DNA from: Chlamydiota bacterium
Lineage (GTDB): Bacteria > Auribacterota > UBA3054 > B51-G9
Direction of reading: 5' to 3'
Assembly: GCA_030596365.1 (NCBI GenBank)
Contig: JAUVKG010000089.1
Location: 1-8,957 of the forward strand
Length of the DNA stretch: 8,957 nt
The position numbers were made by a program, and so were the translations under genes. Below, piece by piece: positions 1-5,570 of this stretch; within the stretch, counting starts at the first letter, position 1, and each line of letters opens with the position of its first letter. The notes below the pieces were generated by a model that was not told where the DNA came from, ran no database searches, and saw only the letters and a list, made by a program, of their open reading frames with translations.

Positions 1-372
1 AGCGATTAACTTTTCATTTTGAGCCATTAAATACCTGTTTTGAGCTTCCATAAGCGCCAGTCTTTTTTCGTATTCCGCCAGAGTTTTCGTGGTAACTACA
101 GCCGCACCGGTGGCGGGATTATAGTCAGCATATTCTTCATGCATTCTGGCTTTGTGTACTTCATAAACTTCACCTGCAACCATGCCGAGTACAGCACCGG
201 TTCCAGCGCCAATACCAGCGCCTATAGCCACACCGACTCCTCCGCCTGCCGCACCGATGCCGGCTCCGATTCCACCGCCTATAAGTGCGCCTATAAGAGT
301 TCCGCGTTGAATATTTGTGCAACCGGACAATAAAGCAATTGCTAATAATACACAAGTAATTTGGCGTTTCAT
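1..372 (-). CDS. Glycine-zipper lipoprotein, partial (C-terminus off the window)
   Basis: The frame is open from the ATG at 372 to the window edge, 124 codons with no stop, so the C-terminus is missing. The protein starts with a lipoprotein signal: MKRQ, a hydrophobic stretch, then the lipobox LSGC with Cys18 as the likely lipidated residue. Residues about 25-65 are a Gly/Ala/Ile-rich glycine zipper with GxxxG-type spacing (GALIGGGIGAGIGAAGGG and onward), which usually forms tightly packed membrane helices. A charged, probably helical region follows, with Glu, Lys, Arg and Gln (EYEKRLALMEAQNRY). The start overlaps the dedA stop as ATGA, and a strong GGAGG lies 7 nt upstream inside dedA, so the two genes are probably translationally coupled. 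Glycine-zipper lipoproteins are generally envelope proteins; the exact role is unknown. Two smaller ORFs in this stretch are out of frame with this gene. Confidence 0.85.
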   Translation of the reverse strand, partial: MKRQITCVLLAIALLSGCTNIQRGTLIGALIGGGIGAGIGAAGGGVGVAIGAGIGAGTGAVLGMVAGEVYEVHKARMHEEYADYNPATGAAVVTTKTLAEYEKRLALMEAQNRYLMAQNEKLIA

Positions 373-1061
373 TCTGTTACCTCCGGAGGAAGAACGTTAT
401 TTTTCTTCATTATAATTTTATGAGTTAAGATATAAATAATAATTATTGTTACAACAAACAATAAAATCCATAAATATTGTTCGTGTAAAAAGTCTTTACC
501 TTTATGTACCAGTTCTTTATATGTCATATCACTTGCTAAACTCGCAAGATAATATCCTGTTCCGGCAAGAAGAGCCGTCCAAATACCAGCGCCAAGCGTG
601 GTATAAAAAGTAAATTTTCTAAGCGGCATTTTCGACAATCCAGCCGGAATAGAAATCAATTGTCTAATTGCCGGAAGCAGTCTGCAAACAAAAGTTGTAA
701 TATCACCGTATTTATTAAAAATCTCTTCTGCGCGTTCAACTGTTTCAGGTTTCAAGAAAAAGTATTTGCCGTATTTGTATAAAATAGGGCGCCCAAGTTT
801 CAAAGATAAATAATAATTAATATAGGCACCAACAATTGATCCTAATACACCGCACAGAATAACAATTATCAAATCCAACATCGGATTGCCAAAAAGCAAT
901 TCTCCTCTGTACGCAAGAAATCCTGCCGGAACCATTACTACCTCACTTGGGAATGGAATAAAAGAACTTTCAATTGTCATCAAAACAAAAACAATTAAAA
1001 ATCCCCACAAGTGAGCATGTGCTGCAATTTGTTCAATATATCCAACAAGTATATCTGTCAT
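369..1061 (-). CDS. DedA/VTT-family inner-membrane protein
   Basis: A 230-residue polytopic membrane protein of the DedA (SNARE-associated/VTT) family. Members move lipids across the inner membrane; some are undecaprenyl-phosphate or phosphatidylethanolamine flippases, and others support envelope homeostasis and drug resistance. Visible family marks are the re-entrant loop IESSFIPFPSE with acidic residues Glu31 and Glu40, and the second motif FVCRLLPAIRQLISIPAG with Arg127 and Arg133, spaced like the essential arginine pair of E. coli DedA proteins. It is followed by GLSKMPLRKFTFYTTLGAG and a glycine-rich helix. A last transmembrane helix lies near residues 197-214, and the tail is basic then acidic. 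Length is normal for the family. The start has no clear Shine-Dalgarno. It lies 35 nt after the zinc-ribbon gene and overlaps the lipoprotein gene by 4 nt, so the three probably form one operon. The lipid substrate cannot be told from the sequence. Confidence 0.93.
   Translation of the reverse strand: MTDILVGYIEQIAAHAHLWGFLIVFVLMTIESSFIPFPSEVVMVPAGFLAYRGELLFGNPMLDLIIVILCGVLGSIVGAYINYYLSLKLGRPILYKYGKYFFLKPETVERAEEIFNKYGDITTFVCRLLPAIRQLISIPAGLSKMPLRKFTFYTTLGAGIWTALLAGTGYYLASLASDMTYKELVHKGKDFLHEQYLWILLFVVTIIIIYILTHKIIMKKNNVLPPEVTE
380..384 (-). promoter_or_regulatory. Ribosome binding site inside the 3' end of dedA
   Basis: On the minus strand GGAGG lies 7 nt before the lipoprotein ATG at 372. 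It sits within the last codons of dedA and within the palindrome CCTCCGGAGG (380-389). It is the best Shine-Dalgarno match in the window and fixes the lipoprotein start at the ATGA overlap. Confidence 0.8.
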
Positions 1062-1096
1062 ATTTTTTTACTATATCGAATTACAATAGCGCAGCA

Positions 1097-1468
1097 TCAA
1101 CCTTGCAGATTCAGCGGTTCTACGCGAAAGCGAAAAGTCGTTTCCTTTCCATCAATATTAAGCGTTAGCATTGTGTTCAAACGCGTCAATAGAAGTCTGT
1201 ATGGAATTTTAACCTCTTCATCACCAAAAGCAATTGCTACATTGGTAGTATCCAGCATATCTCTTACATTATGAACAGCTTCAAGAAGCTTTTCAAACCT
1301 AATGATTTGGTCTAAAAATTTCTTGTTAAAGAAATACTTTTTACCGCATTCTTCGCAGGTCAATACCTCGTCAGGTCCCATTTTTAAAATAGAAAACGAA
1401 ATATTTGCGTTACAACCAGTACATTTAAATTCTATATGGTTTGCATCTGAGTATTTTACAGAAGTCAT
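1097..1468 (-). CDS. Small zinc-ribbon protein of unknown function
   Basis: A 123-residue protein that I do not recognise as a named family. It has a four-cysteine zinc ribbon near the N-terminus: Cys16-x2-Cys19, then Cys38-x2-Cys41 (FKCTGCN and LTCEECGKKYFF). A basic/aromatic stretch and a helix (FLDQIIRFEKLLEAVHNVRDML) follow. The C-terminal half is rich in alternating beta-type residues (VAIAFGDEEVKIPYRLLLTRLNTMLTLNIDGKE and onward) and could be a small beta domain. There is no signal peptide or membrane segment, so it is probably cytoplasmic. It is the first gene of a likely operon with dedA and the lipoprotein, and it has its own promoter upstream. The Shine-Dalgarno is weak. A role in binding nucleic acid or protein is possible for a zinc ribbon but is not shown here. 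Confidence 0.8.
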   Translation of the reverse strand: MTSVKYSDANHIEFKCTGCNANISFSILKMGPDEVLTCEECGKKYFFNKKFLDQIIRFEKLLEAVHNVRDMLDTTNVAIAFGDEEVKIPYRLLLTRLNTMLTLNIDGKETTFRFRVEPLNLQG

Positions 1469-1524
1469 AATTTCCAGCCGGGATTTACATCGGAATTAAA
1501 AGTTCAAGTATAAACCGATATAAA

Positions 1525-1553
1525 ATTATAGCAAATCAAGATTTGAATTGCAA
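1525..1553 (-). promoter_or_regulatory. Sigma-70 promoter for the zinc-ribbon/dedA operon
   Basis: On the minus strand there is TTGCAA (1553-1548), a 17-nt spacer, and a perfect TATAAT (1530-1525). The -10 is preceded by TG-C, an extended -10. Predicted transcription starts near 1517, giving a leader of about 50 nt before the ATG at 1468. The -35 matches consensus at 4 of 6 positions. Confidence 0.6.
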
Positions 1554-1577
1554 TATCACGAAATGTCAGAAGTATGC

Positions 1578-1593
1578 CGCACTTCCAAGTGCG
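1578..1593. repeat. Short perfect hairpin CGCACTT/AAGTGCG
   Basis: CGCACTT (1578-1584) and AAGTGCG (1587-1593) are perfect inverse complements around CC. As an RNA hairpin this would be 6 bp with a TCCA loop. No T-run follows on either strand, so it is not a standard intrinsic terminator. It lies just upstream of the zinc-ribbon promoter and looks like one of the small palindromes scattered through the gaps of this window. Confidence 0.55.
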
Positions 1594-1596
1594 AGC

Positions 1597-1624
1597 AGTT
1601 ATTAGTTAATGGTTAATAGTGAGT
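1597..1624. repeat. Short heptad tract AGTTAAT-like
   Basis: Four in-register 7-mers can be read: AGTTATT, AGTTAAT, GGTTAAT, AGTGAGT. AGTTAAT is a rotation of the reverse complement of AACTATT, the unit repeated at 1792-1840. This tract is therefore an inverted, decayed relative of that array. GGCGGGGG follows at 1625-1632 and has its exact complement CCCCCGCC at 1850-1857. Confidence 0.55.
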
Positions 1625-1642
1625 GGCGGGGGATGTTATTCA

Positions 1643-1700
1643 GGTGTCAGGAAATTCATTCCGATTAATCGGAATGAATTTAGTATTTATTTTATCCTTG
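1643..1700 (+). repeat. Dispersed palindromic element, copy 1
   Basis: GGTGTCAGG (1643-1651) is followed by a perfect 30-bp palindrome at 1652-1681. Its arms are AAATTCATTCCGATT and the exact reverse complement. A conserved right flank follows (TAG, then ATTTATTTTATCCTT to 1699). The same order of parts occurs on the minus strand at 7233-7298 with a longer centre. It sits immediately before the heptad array. Confidence 0.8.
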
Positions 1701-1707
1701 AATGTTC

Positions 1708-1847
1708 GGTGTCAGGTGTCAGAGATCAGGTGTCAGAGATCAGGTGTCAGGTGTCAGAGGGCAGAAGTCAGAAGTCAGAAGTCAAAGGTCAAACTATTAA
1801 CTATTAACTATTAACTATTAACTATTAACTATTAACTATTAACTTTT
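1708..1847. repeat. Heptanucleotide tandem array, 20 units in register
   Basis: These 140 bp divide exactly into twenty 7-mers with no phase break. In order they are GGTGTCA x2, GAGATCA, GGTGTCA, GAGATCA, GGTGTCA x2, GAGGGCA, GAAGTCA x3, AAGGTCA, AACTATT x7 (1792-1840) and AACTTTT. The unit changes along the array but the 7-bp period does not. Heptameric short tandem repeats are known from some cyanobacteria and other phyla. No coding frame or ribosome site supports translation through it. Confidence 0.9.
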
Positions 1848-1850
1848 AAC

Positions 1851-1867
1851 CCCCGCCAATAGCGGGG
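1851..1867. repeat. GC hairpin after yugP, possible weak terminator
   Basis: CCCCGC (1851-1856) and GCGGGG (1862-1867) pair around CAATA. It lies 6 bp beyond the yugP stop. On the minus strand it is followed by GTTAAAAG, not a run of T, so it would be at best a weak intrinsic terminator. A near copy, CCCCGCC-TAT-GGCGGGG, occurs at 7297-7313, which suggests a dispersed repeat that may have been recruited for termination. Confidence 0.5.
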
Positions 1868-1873
1868 CAGGAT

Positions 1874-2554
1874 TCAACTTCTCCTCCCTAAACCAATAAA
1901 ATAAAGAAGTTGCAGGATTGAGCCTAATGCGGCAGCCACATAAGTTAACGCCGCGGCATTTAATACATTTTTCACACCTTCGGATTCATCGTTCGTGATA
2001 ATATTACAATTAATTAACGCCTTTTTAGCACGACGGGACGCGTTATACTCAACAGGGAGATTTATTATCTGTAAAATAACTATCGCGAAGAAAAATATAA
2101 CAGCAACATAAACAAGCATTGTCATCTTGAATATTATTCCTATAATAAGAATTGGCCATGCAAAATTACTAATCGATGCCAATGGAACAATTATACTGCG
2201 TAAAGCAAGCGGGATATATTTTGTTGCCTGCTGCAATGCGTGACCGGCTTCGTGGGCTGCTATTCCGACCGCCGCAATCGATTTCCCTGAATAAATGTCA
2301 GGTGAAAGTCTTAGTTCTTTGCTTACAGGGTCATAATGATCACCTAACCATCCTTTTGTAGTCGTAATTTTAACATTTGTCAGACCGTTACTGTCAAGAA
2401 TTTTTCTTGCGGCCTGAGTTCCTGTTAAGTTTGATCGATTAGCAACACGACTGTACTTCGCCATAGCATTTTTAACTTTTGACTGTGCCCAAAGTGCAAT
2501 AAGAAGAGAAGGTATTGCGACAAGAAACAAGTATGTCGGATTGAAAAAAATCAT
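1874..2554 (-). CDS. YugP-family membrane zinc metallopeptidase
   Basis: A 226-residue membrane-anchored neutral zinc metallopeptidase of the Zn_peptidase_2 (YugP) family, matching the usual length of about 225. An N-terminal helix (residues 6-23) is followed by a soluble segment with the family pattern DHYDPVSKELRLSPDIYSG. The catalytic motif HEAGH then has zinc ligands His101 and His105 and catalytic Glu102. Two hydrophobic helices lie at about 132-165, followed by PVEYNASRRA, in which Glu169 is the likely third zinc ligand. A final hydrophobic helix (about 197-222) ends the protein. The active site should lie at the membrane. Physiological substrates of this family are poorly known. The start has a good AAAGGAAAG site upstream. 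The gene begins 18 nt after the regulator stop and is very likely cotranscribed with it. Confidence 0.93.
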   Translation of the reverse strand: MIFFNPTYLFLVAIPSLLIALWAQSKVKNAMAKYSRVANRSNLTGTQAARKILDSNGLTNVKITTTKGWLGDHYDPVSKELRLSPDIYSGKSIAAVGIAAHEAGHALQQATKYIPLALRSIIVPLASISNFAWPILIIGIIFKMTMLVYVAVIFFFAIVILQIINLPVEYNASRRAKKALINCNIITNDESEGVKNVLNAAALTYVAAALGSILQLLYFIGLGRRS

Positions 2555-2572
2555 AAATCTTTCCTTTTAAAA

Positions 2573-4141
2573 TTAAAAGTTTTGTTTTTTAAATTCGCCG
2601 GCATTAATTCCATGTTTCGCAATTCGTAATCCCATCAGACGTTCTGTAATTCCTAACACTCTTGCTGCCTTTGCCATATTGCCTCTTGAAGATTTGATAG
2701 CATCGACAATAAGGTCATACTCCACATTATCAAGTGTCGTTTTCAGGTCACCAACAAGGGTTGTTCCTGTCGCTTCCGGTGTTTGCAAAGTCGGCGGTAA
2801 ATGATAACTATGAATAGCTTCATCATCAGCAAGAATTACTGCACGCTCGATGCAGTTTTCAAGTTCACGAACATTTCCGGGCCAATGATAGCTCATAAGC
2901 ATATCGATTGCAGGAGTCGTAATTCTTTTCACCTTTTTATTATTAATCTTGCTGTACTTTTCAACAAAGCGGTCTGCAAGAAGCAGTATGTCGGTTTTTC
3001 TATGCCGCAACGGTGGAATATAAATTGGAAAAACGTTCAAGCGGTAATATAAATCCTGTCTGAATTCTCCTTTTTCCATAAGCTCTTCAAGATTCCGATT
3101 TGTTGCGGCAACGACCCTTACATCAGCTTTAATAGTTTCATTTCCTCCGAGACGTTCAAACTCACGTTCCTGCAGAAATCGAAGAAGTTTTATCTGCGTT
3201 GCAGGTGAAAAATCCCCTACTTCATCAAGGAAAATACTTCCTCCGGAAGCCATTTCGAATCTGCCTTTTCTTGTTCTGAGTGCTCCTGTGAATGCTCCTT
3301 TTTCATGACCGAAAAGCTCGCTTTCAACAATTGTCTCAGGTAACGCGGCACAATTTACTTTTATAAAAGGTTGCGAATCACGCAAACTGTTGTAGTGTAT
3401 AGCATTTGCCACCAACTCTTTTCCTGTTCCGCTTTCGCCGCGAATAAGTACATTAGCCGAACTTTTAGCAACCCGTGCTATCAGGTTGAAAACATTTTGC
3501 ATCGTGTTAGAATTCCCAATAATATTATCAGGCCGAAAACGTTCTTTTAATCTTTCACGAAGACGATTATCCTCATCAATAAATTTTTGACGTTCTTCTT
3601 TTACCGCCTGCCTGAGTTTTACCGCCTGAGCAATCATTGAAGCAATGATAGATAAAAGGCGCACATCTTCTTTTAAAGAAATCTTGTCATTAAAAAGTCT
3701 GTCCGCACTAAGTGCACCAACAATTTCCGTACCGAGTTTAATTGGTACACAGATAAAAGAAATATCTTTTTTATTAATATTATTTCTCGCTCCTGTGATA
3801 TTAAGAAATTTCGGTTCCTGTGAAATCCTCGGGACAATTGCCGGCGCTCCTGTTTCAACAACTTTTCCGGTAATCCCCTGCCCAATTTGGTATTTCCCTT
3901 TTTGACGCTGACTTTTAGATAGACCATAAGCTTCTTCAATAAAAATTTCGCCGGTATCACGGTTGAGCAGTGTCAACGTTCCACGCATCATCCCCATACG
4001 TTTAGCCATAGCTTCCTGAATTTGCCCAACAACATCACGCAGGTCCAAACTTTTCTCAAGCGCCTGGCTAATATCAAAAAGAAGATGGAGTTCTGCCACC
4101 TCACTTCTTAATTCAGATTGATTGATTTTTTTTCTTGTCAT
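2573..4141 (-). CDS. GAF-domain sigma-54-dependent activator, NifA-like
   Basis: A 522-residue enhancer-binding protein. Domains in order: an N-terminal helical segment (1-35), a GAF sensor domain (about 20-175) with no receiver domain, a charged linker helix (178-203), the AAA+ sigma-54 interaction domain (about 207-435), and a C-terminal Fis-type helix-turn-helix (about 468-512). Visible AAA+ motifs are Walker A GESGTGKE (235-242), the sigma-54 contact loop GAFTGA (282-287) and Walker B IFLDEVGD (303-310), all intact. The C-terminus (RGNMAKAARVLGITERLMGLRIAKHGI) is of NifA type. Layout and length match NifA, but such proteins also occur outside nitrogen fixation, and no nif genes are present, so I do not name it nifA. 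The start has AAGGAAAG upstream and a near-consensus sigma-70 promoter. It is divergent from the mlaA-like gene across the octamer array. Ligand and targets are unknown. Confidence 0.95.
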   Translation of the reverse strand: MTRKKINQSELRSEVAELHLLFDISQALEKSLDLRDVVGQIQEAMAKRMGMMRGTLTLLNRDTGEIFIEEAYGLSKSQRQKGKYQIGQGITGKVVETGAPAIVPRISQEPKFLNITGARNNINKKDISFICVPIKLGTEIVGALSADRLFNDKISLKEDVRLLSIIASMIAQAVKLRQAVKEERQKFIDEDNRLRERLKERFRPDNIIGNSNTMQNVFNLIARVAKSSANVLIRGESGTGKELVANAIHYNSLRDSQPFIKVNCAALPETIVESELFGHEKGAFTGALRTRKGRFEMASGGSIFLDEVGDFSPATQIKLLRFLQEREFERLGGNETIKADVRVVAATNRNLEELMEKGEFRQDLYYRLNVFPIYIPPLRHRKTDILLLADRFVEKYSKINNKKVKRITTPAIDMLMSYHWPGNVRELENCIERAVILADDEAIHSYHLPPTLQTPEATGTTLVGDLKTTLDNVEYDLIVDAIKSSRGNMAKAARVLGITERLMGLRIAKHGINAGEFKKQNF

Positions 4142-4178
4142 TTACTTTCCTTATTACATTTTTGTTATTTCCTACCAT

Positions 4179-4207
4179 ATTGTATGATATCATGACAAAA
4201 AAGTCAA
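4179..4207 (-). promoter_or_regulatory. Sigma-70 promoter of the GAF/AAA+ regulator gene
   Basis: On the minus strand TTGACT (4207-4202), a 17-nt spacer and TACAAT (4184-4179) each differ from consensus by one base. Predicted start is near 4172, giving a leader of about 30 nt to the ATG at 4141, with AAGGAAAG as ribosome site (4152-4145). The palindrome ATGATATCAT (4184-4193) lies at the -10/spacer edge and could be an operator. Confidence 0.75.
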
Positions 4208-4358
4208 TTGCAAAATTGCAAAATTGTGGAATTGTGGAATTGTGGAATTGTGGAATTGTGGAATTGTGGAATTGTGGAATTGTGGAATTGTGGAATTGTG
4301 GAATTGTGGAATTGTGGAATTGTGGAATTGTGGAATTGTGGAATTGTGGAATTACGGA
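4207..4358. repeat. Octanucleotide tandem array (ATTGTGGA) between divergent promoters
   Basis: Nineteen 8-mers run without a phase break: two ATTGCAAA (4207-4222), sixteen perfect ATTGTGGA (4223-4350) and one ATTACGGA (4351-4358). The sixteen identical central copies point to recent slippage or homogenisation. The array begins at the outer edge of the regulator's -35 box and leads into a heptad tract ending at the -35 of the mlaA-like gene. All six frames stay open through it, giving apparent peptides with ELWNCGIV repeats. I regard these as artefacts. Confidence 0.95.
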
Positions 4359-4378
4359 TCACGGATTACGGATTAGTA
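4351..4378. repeat. Heptad tract ATTACGG, ends at the -35 box
   Basis: Four 7-mers follow the octamers: ATTACGG, ATCACGG, ATTACGG, ATTAGTA. The period changes from 8 to 7 at 4351-4358, where ATTACGGA can be read in either period. The tract ends exactly where TTGACA begins at 4379. Confidence 0.8.
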
Positions 4379-4407
4379 TTGACAATAATAACGTATATAA
4401 GTATAAT
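4379..4407 (+). promoter_or_regulatory. Perfect-consensus sigma-70 promoter of the mlaA-like operon
   Basis: TTGACA (4379-4384), a 17-nt spacer and TATAAT (4402-4407) match consensus exactly. Predicted start is near 4414. A promoter this strong suggests high basal expression or a need for repression. No sigma-54 type site (TGGCAC-N5-TTGC) was seen near it, although a sigma-54 activator is encoded next door. Confidence 0.85.
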
Positions 4408-4455
4408 GGATGACTTAAACCAGATTTATTGTATCGATATTCAAATATATATAAA

Positions 4456-5553
4456 ATGTTTTCTGATAAAAACACAAAAATTCCCATTGTCTTTTTCACG
4501 TTCTGTAAAAAAAACGCGGGGGCTTTGTTATTCTTACTCTTTATTACTGCTCTTCCACTTACAGCTAACGAAATATTAGATAGCGATGTAATGGAAACCA
4601 CCGCTTCAACGCGTTTAAACAGTGATTCGGAAAAATTAACCGGGCGGCAAATCCCGAAAGCAAGTACTGAGATACACAAAATCACTACAGAAATATTACA
4701 TCAACAGAACGGTAATGTTGAGTATTATTATCACGAAATATCCAAATCCGATACCACAAATAACACAGCTGATATTTCTCCTGTCGCAGTTCCACGAAAA
4801 GTAAATATTATTTCCAACACCGAAGAATTGCCTAAAACTCCCCGCATAAAAATTGAAAAGAAAACTCCTCAAATAAAAACAATAACTTATGTTGACAGCG
4901 TAAACATTGAAATAAAAGCCTTGCCGGACAATGCGCCCCTGCTTTCTGATAAAATCGGAATGAAGGACTCTATAGAACCATTCAACAGAGCCATGTTCAA
5001 GGTAGATAATGTTATGTTCACTTATGTTTTTCACCCGATGAGTAAAGCTTATTCTTATGTTGTCCCTGAATATTTCCGAAATGGGTTTAAAAGAATGGAT
5101 TATAATATTCAAATGCCCAAAAGACTTTTTAATAATCTGCTTCAGGCAAAGTGGAAAGGCGCAGGTATTTCTTTTTCAAAATTTATGGTTGATACCACTG
5201 TTGGTGTTGCCGGTTTTTACGATCCTTCACACAAATGGTTTGGCTGGGAAAAATATGATGAAGATTTGGGACAGTCTCTTGGAAAATGGGGTGTAGGTCC
5301 CGGATGTTATGTTTATATTCCCATAATCGGTTCTTCATCTGTTCGTGATGGACTCAGCCTTATTGTTGATGACCAGATGGATCCGAGAGCCTGGATTCCT
5401 TTTGGAGGATCCGGTATAAGATTTGTTATGAGATTCAACAATTTCACATTGGATTCATACGGTATTGAACAGCAGTTAGAGGAATATTATGATAGTTATT
5501 CTTTAAAAAGAGATTTCTGGTATATGAAAAGAACTGCCGATATAGCAAAGTAA
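4456..5553 (+). CDS. mlaA: MlaA/VacJ-domain protein with long N-terminal extension
   Basis: A 365-residue protein whose C-terminal part (about 170-360) is an MlaA (VacJ) domain. Matches include DSIEPFNRAMFKVDN, YSYVVPEYFRNG, NNLLQAKWKGAG, DTTVGVAGFYDPSHKWFG, DEDLGQSLGKWGVGPG, and IPIIGSSSVRDG. MlaA is the outer-membrane part of the Mla pathway and removes phospholipids from the outer leaflet. Classical MlaA is a lipoprotein, but here the signal (hydrophobic 21-35, then LTANE) has no Cys at a lipobox; the only N-terminal Cys (17) precedes the hydrophobic core. Signal peptidase I cleavage after Ala37, or a retained anchor, is more likely. Residues 40-165 form an extra Ser/Thr/Lys-rich, probably disordered stretch. 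I chose the ATG at 4456; an in-frame TTG at 4429 would add nine residues. Neither has a Shine-Dalgarno. It is probably cotranscribed with the hydrolase. No mlaBCDEF genes are in the window. Confidence 0.9.
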   Translation: MFSDKNTKIPIVFFTFCKKNAGALLFLLFITALPLTANEILDSDVMETTASTRLNSDSEKLTGRQIPKASTEIHKITTEILHQQNGNVEYYYHEISKSDTTNNTADISPVAVPRKVNIISNTEELPKTPRIKIEKKTPQIKTITYVDSVNIEIKALPDNAPLLSDKIGMKDSIEPFNRAMFKVDNVMFTYVFHPMSKAYSYVVPEYFRNGFKRMDYNIQMPKRLFNNLLQAKWKGAGISFSKFMVDTTVGVAGFYDPSHKWFGWEKYDEDLGQSLGKWGVGPGCYVYIPIIGSSSVRDGLSLIVDDQMDPRAWIPFGGSGIRFVMRFNNFTLDSYGIEQQLEEYYDSYSLKRDFWYMKRTADIAK

Positions 5554-5570
5554 TTATATTAAAATTATAA

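Noticed and set aside
40..333. Plus-strand ORF of 97 codons
   Set aside because: It is antisense to the glycine-zipper lipoprotein, which has a signal peptide, lipobox and a strong ribosome site. Its composition is that of a shadow frame.
170..355. Minus-strand ORF rich in Arg, Cys and Trp
   Set aside because: It is out of frame with the lipoprotein on the same strand and arises from its glycine-rich codons.
1619..1814. Two overlapping small ORFs in the left repeat gap
   Set aside because: They are translations of the palindrome and heptad array (repeated Cys-Gln-Val-Ser type words) and have no independent support.
1851..1867. Strong intrinsic terminator for yugP
   Set aside because: The stem is good, but no T-run follows on the minus strand and a near copy exists elsewhere, so I list it only as a repeat with possible weak termination.
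2573..4141. Naming the regulator nifA
   Set aside because: Domain layout and the C-terminus fit NifA, but no nitrogen-fixation gene or upstream activator site is visible, and similar GAF activators regulate other processes.
4207..4378. Possible CRISPR array or repeat-protein gene (ELWNCGIV repeats)
   Set aside because: Units are 8 bp with no spacers, so it is not CRISPR. All reading frames are open because the unit contains no stop in any frame, and no ribosome site or start supports translation.
4429..4455. TTG start at 4429 for the mlaA-like gene
   Set aside because: It would leave only about 15 nt of leader and has no ribosome site. The ATG at 4456 gives a more ordinary signal peptide. 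It cannot be fully excluded.
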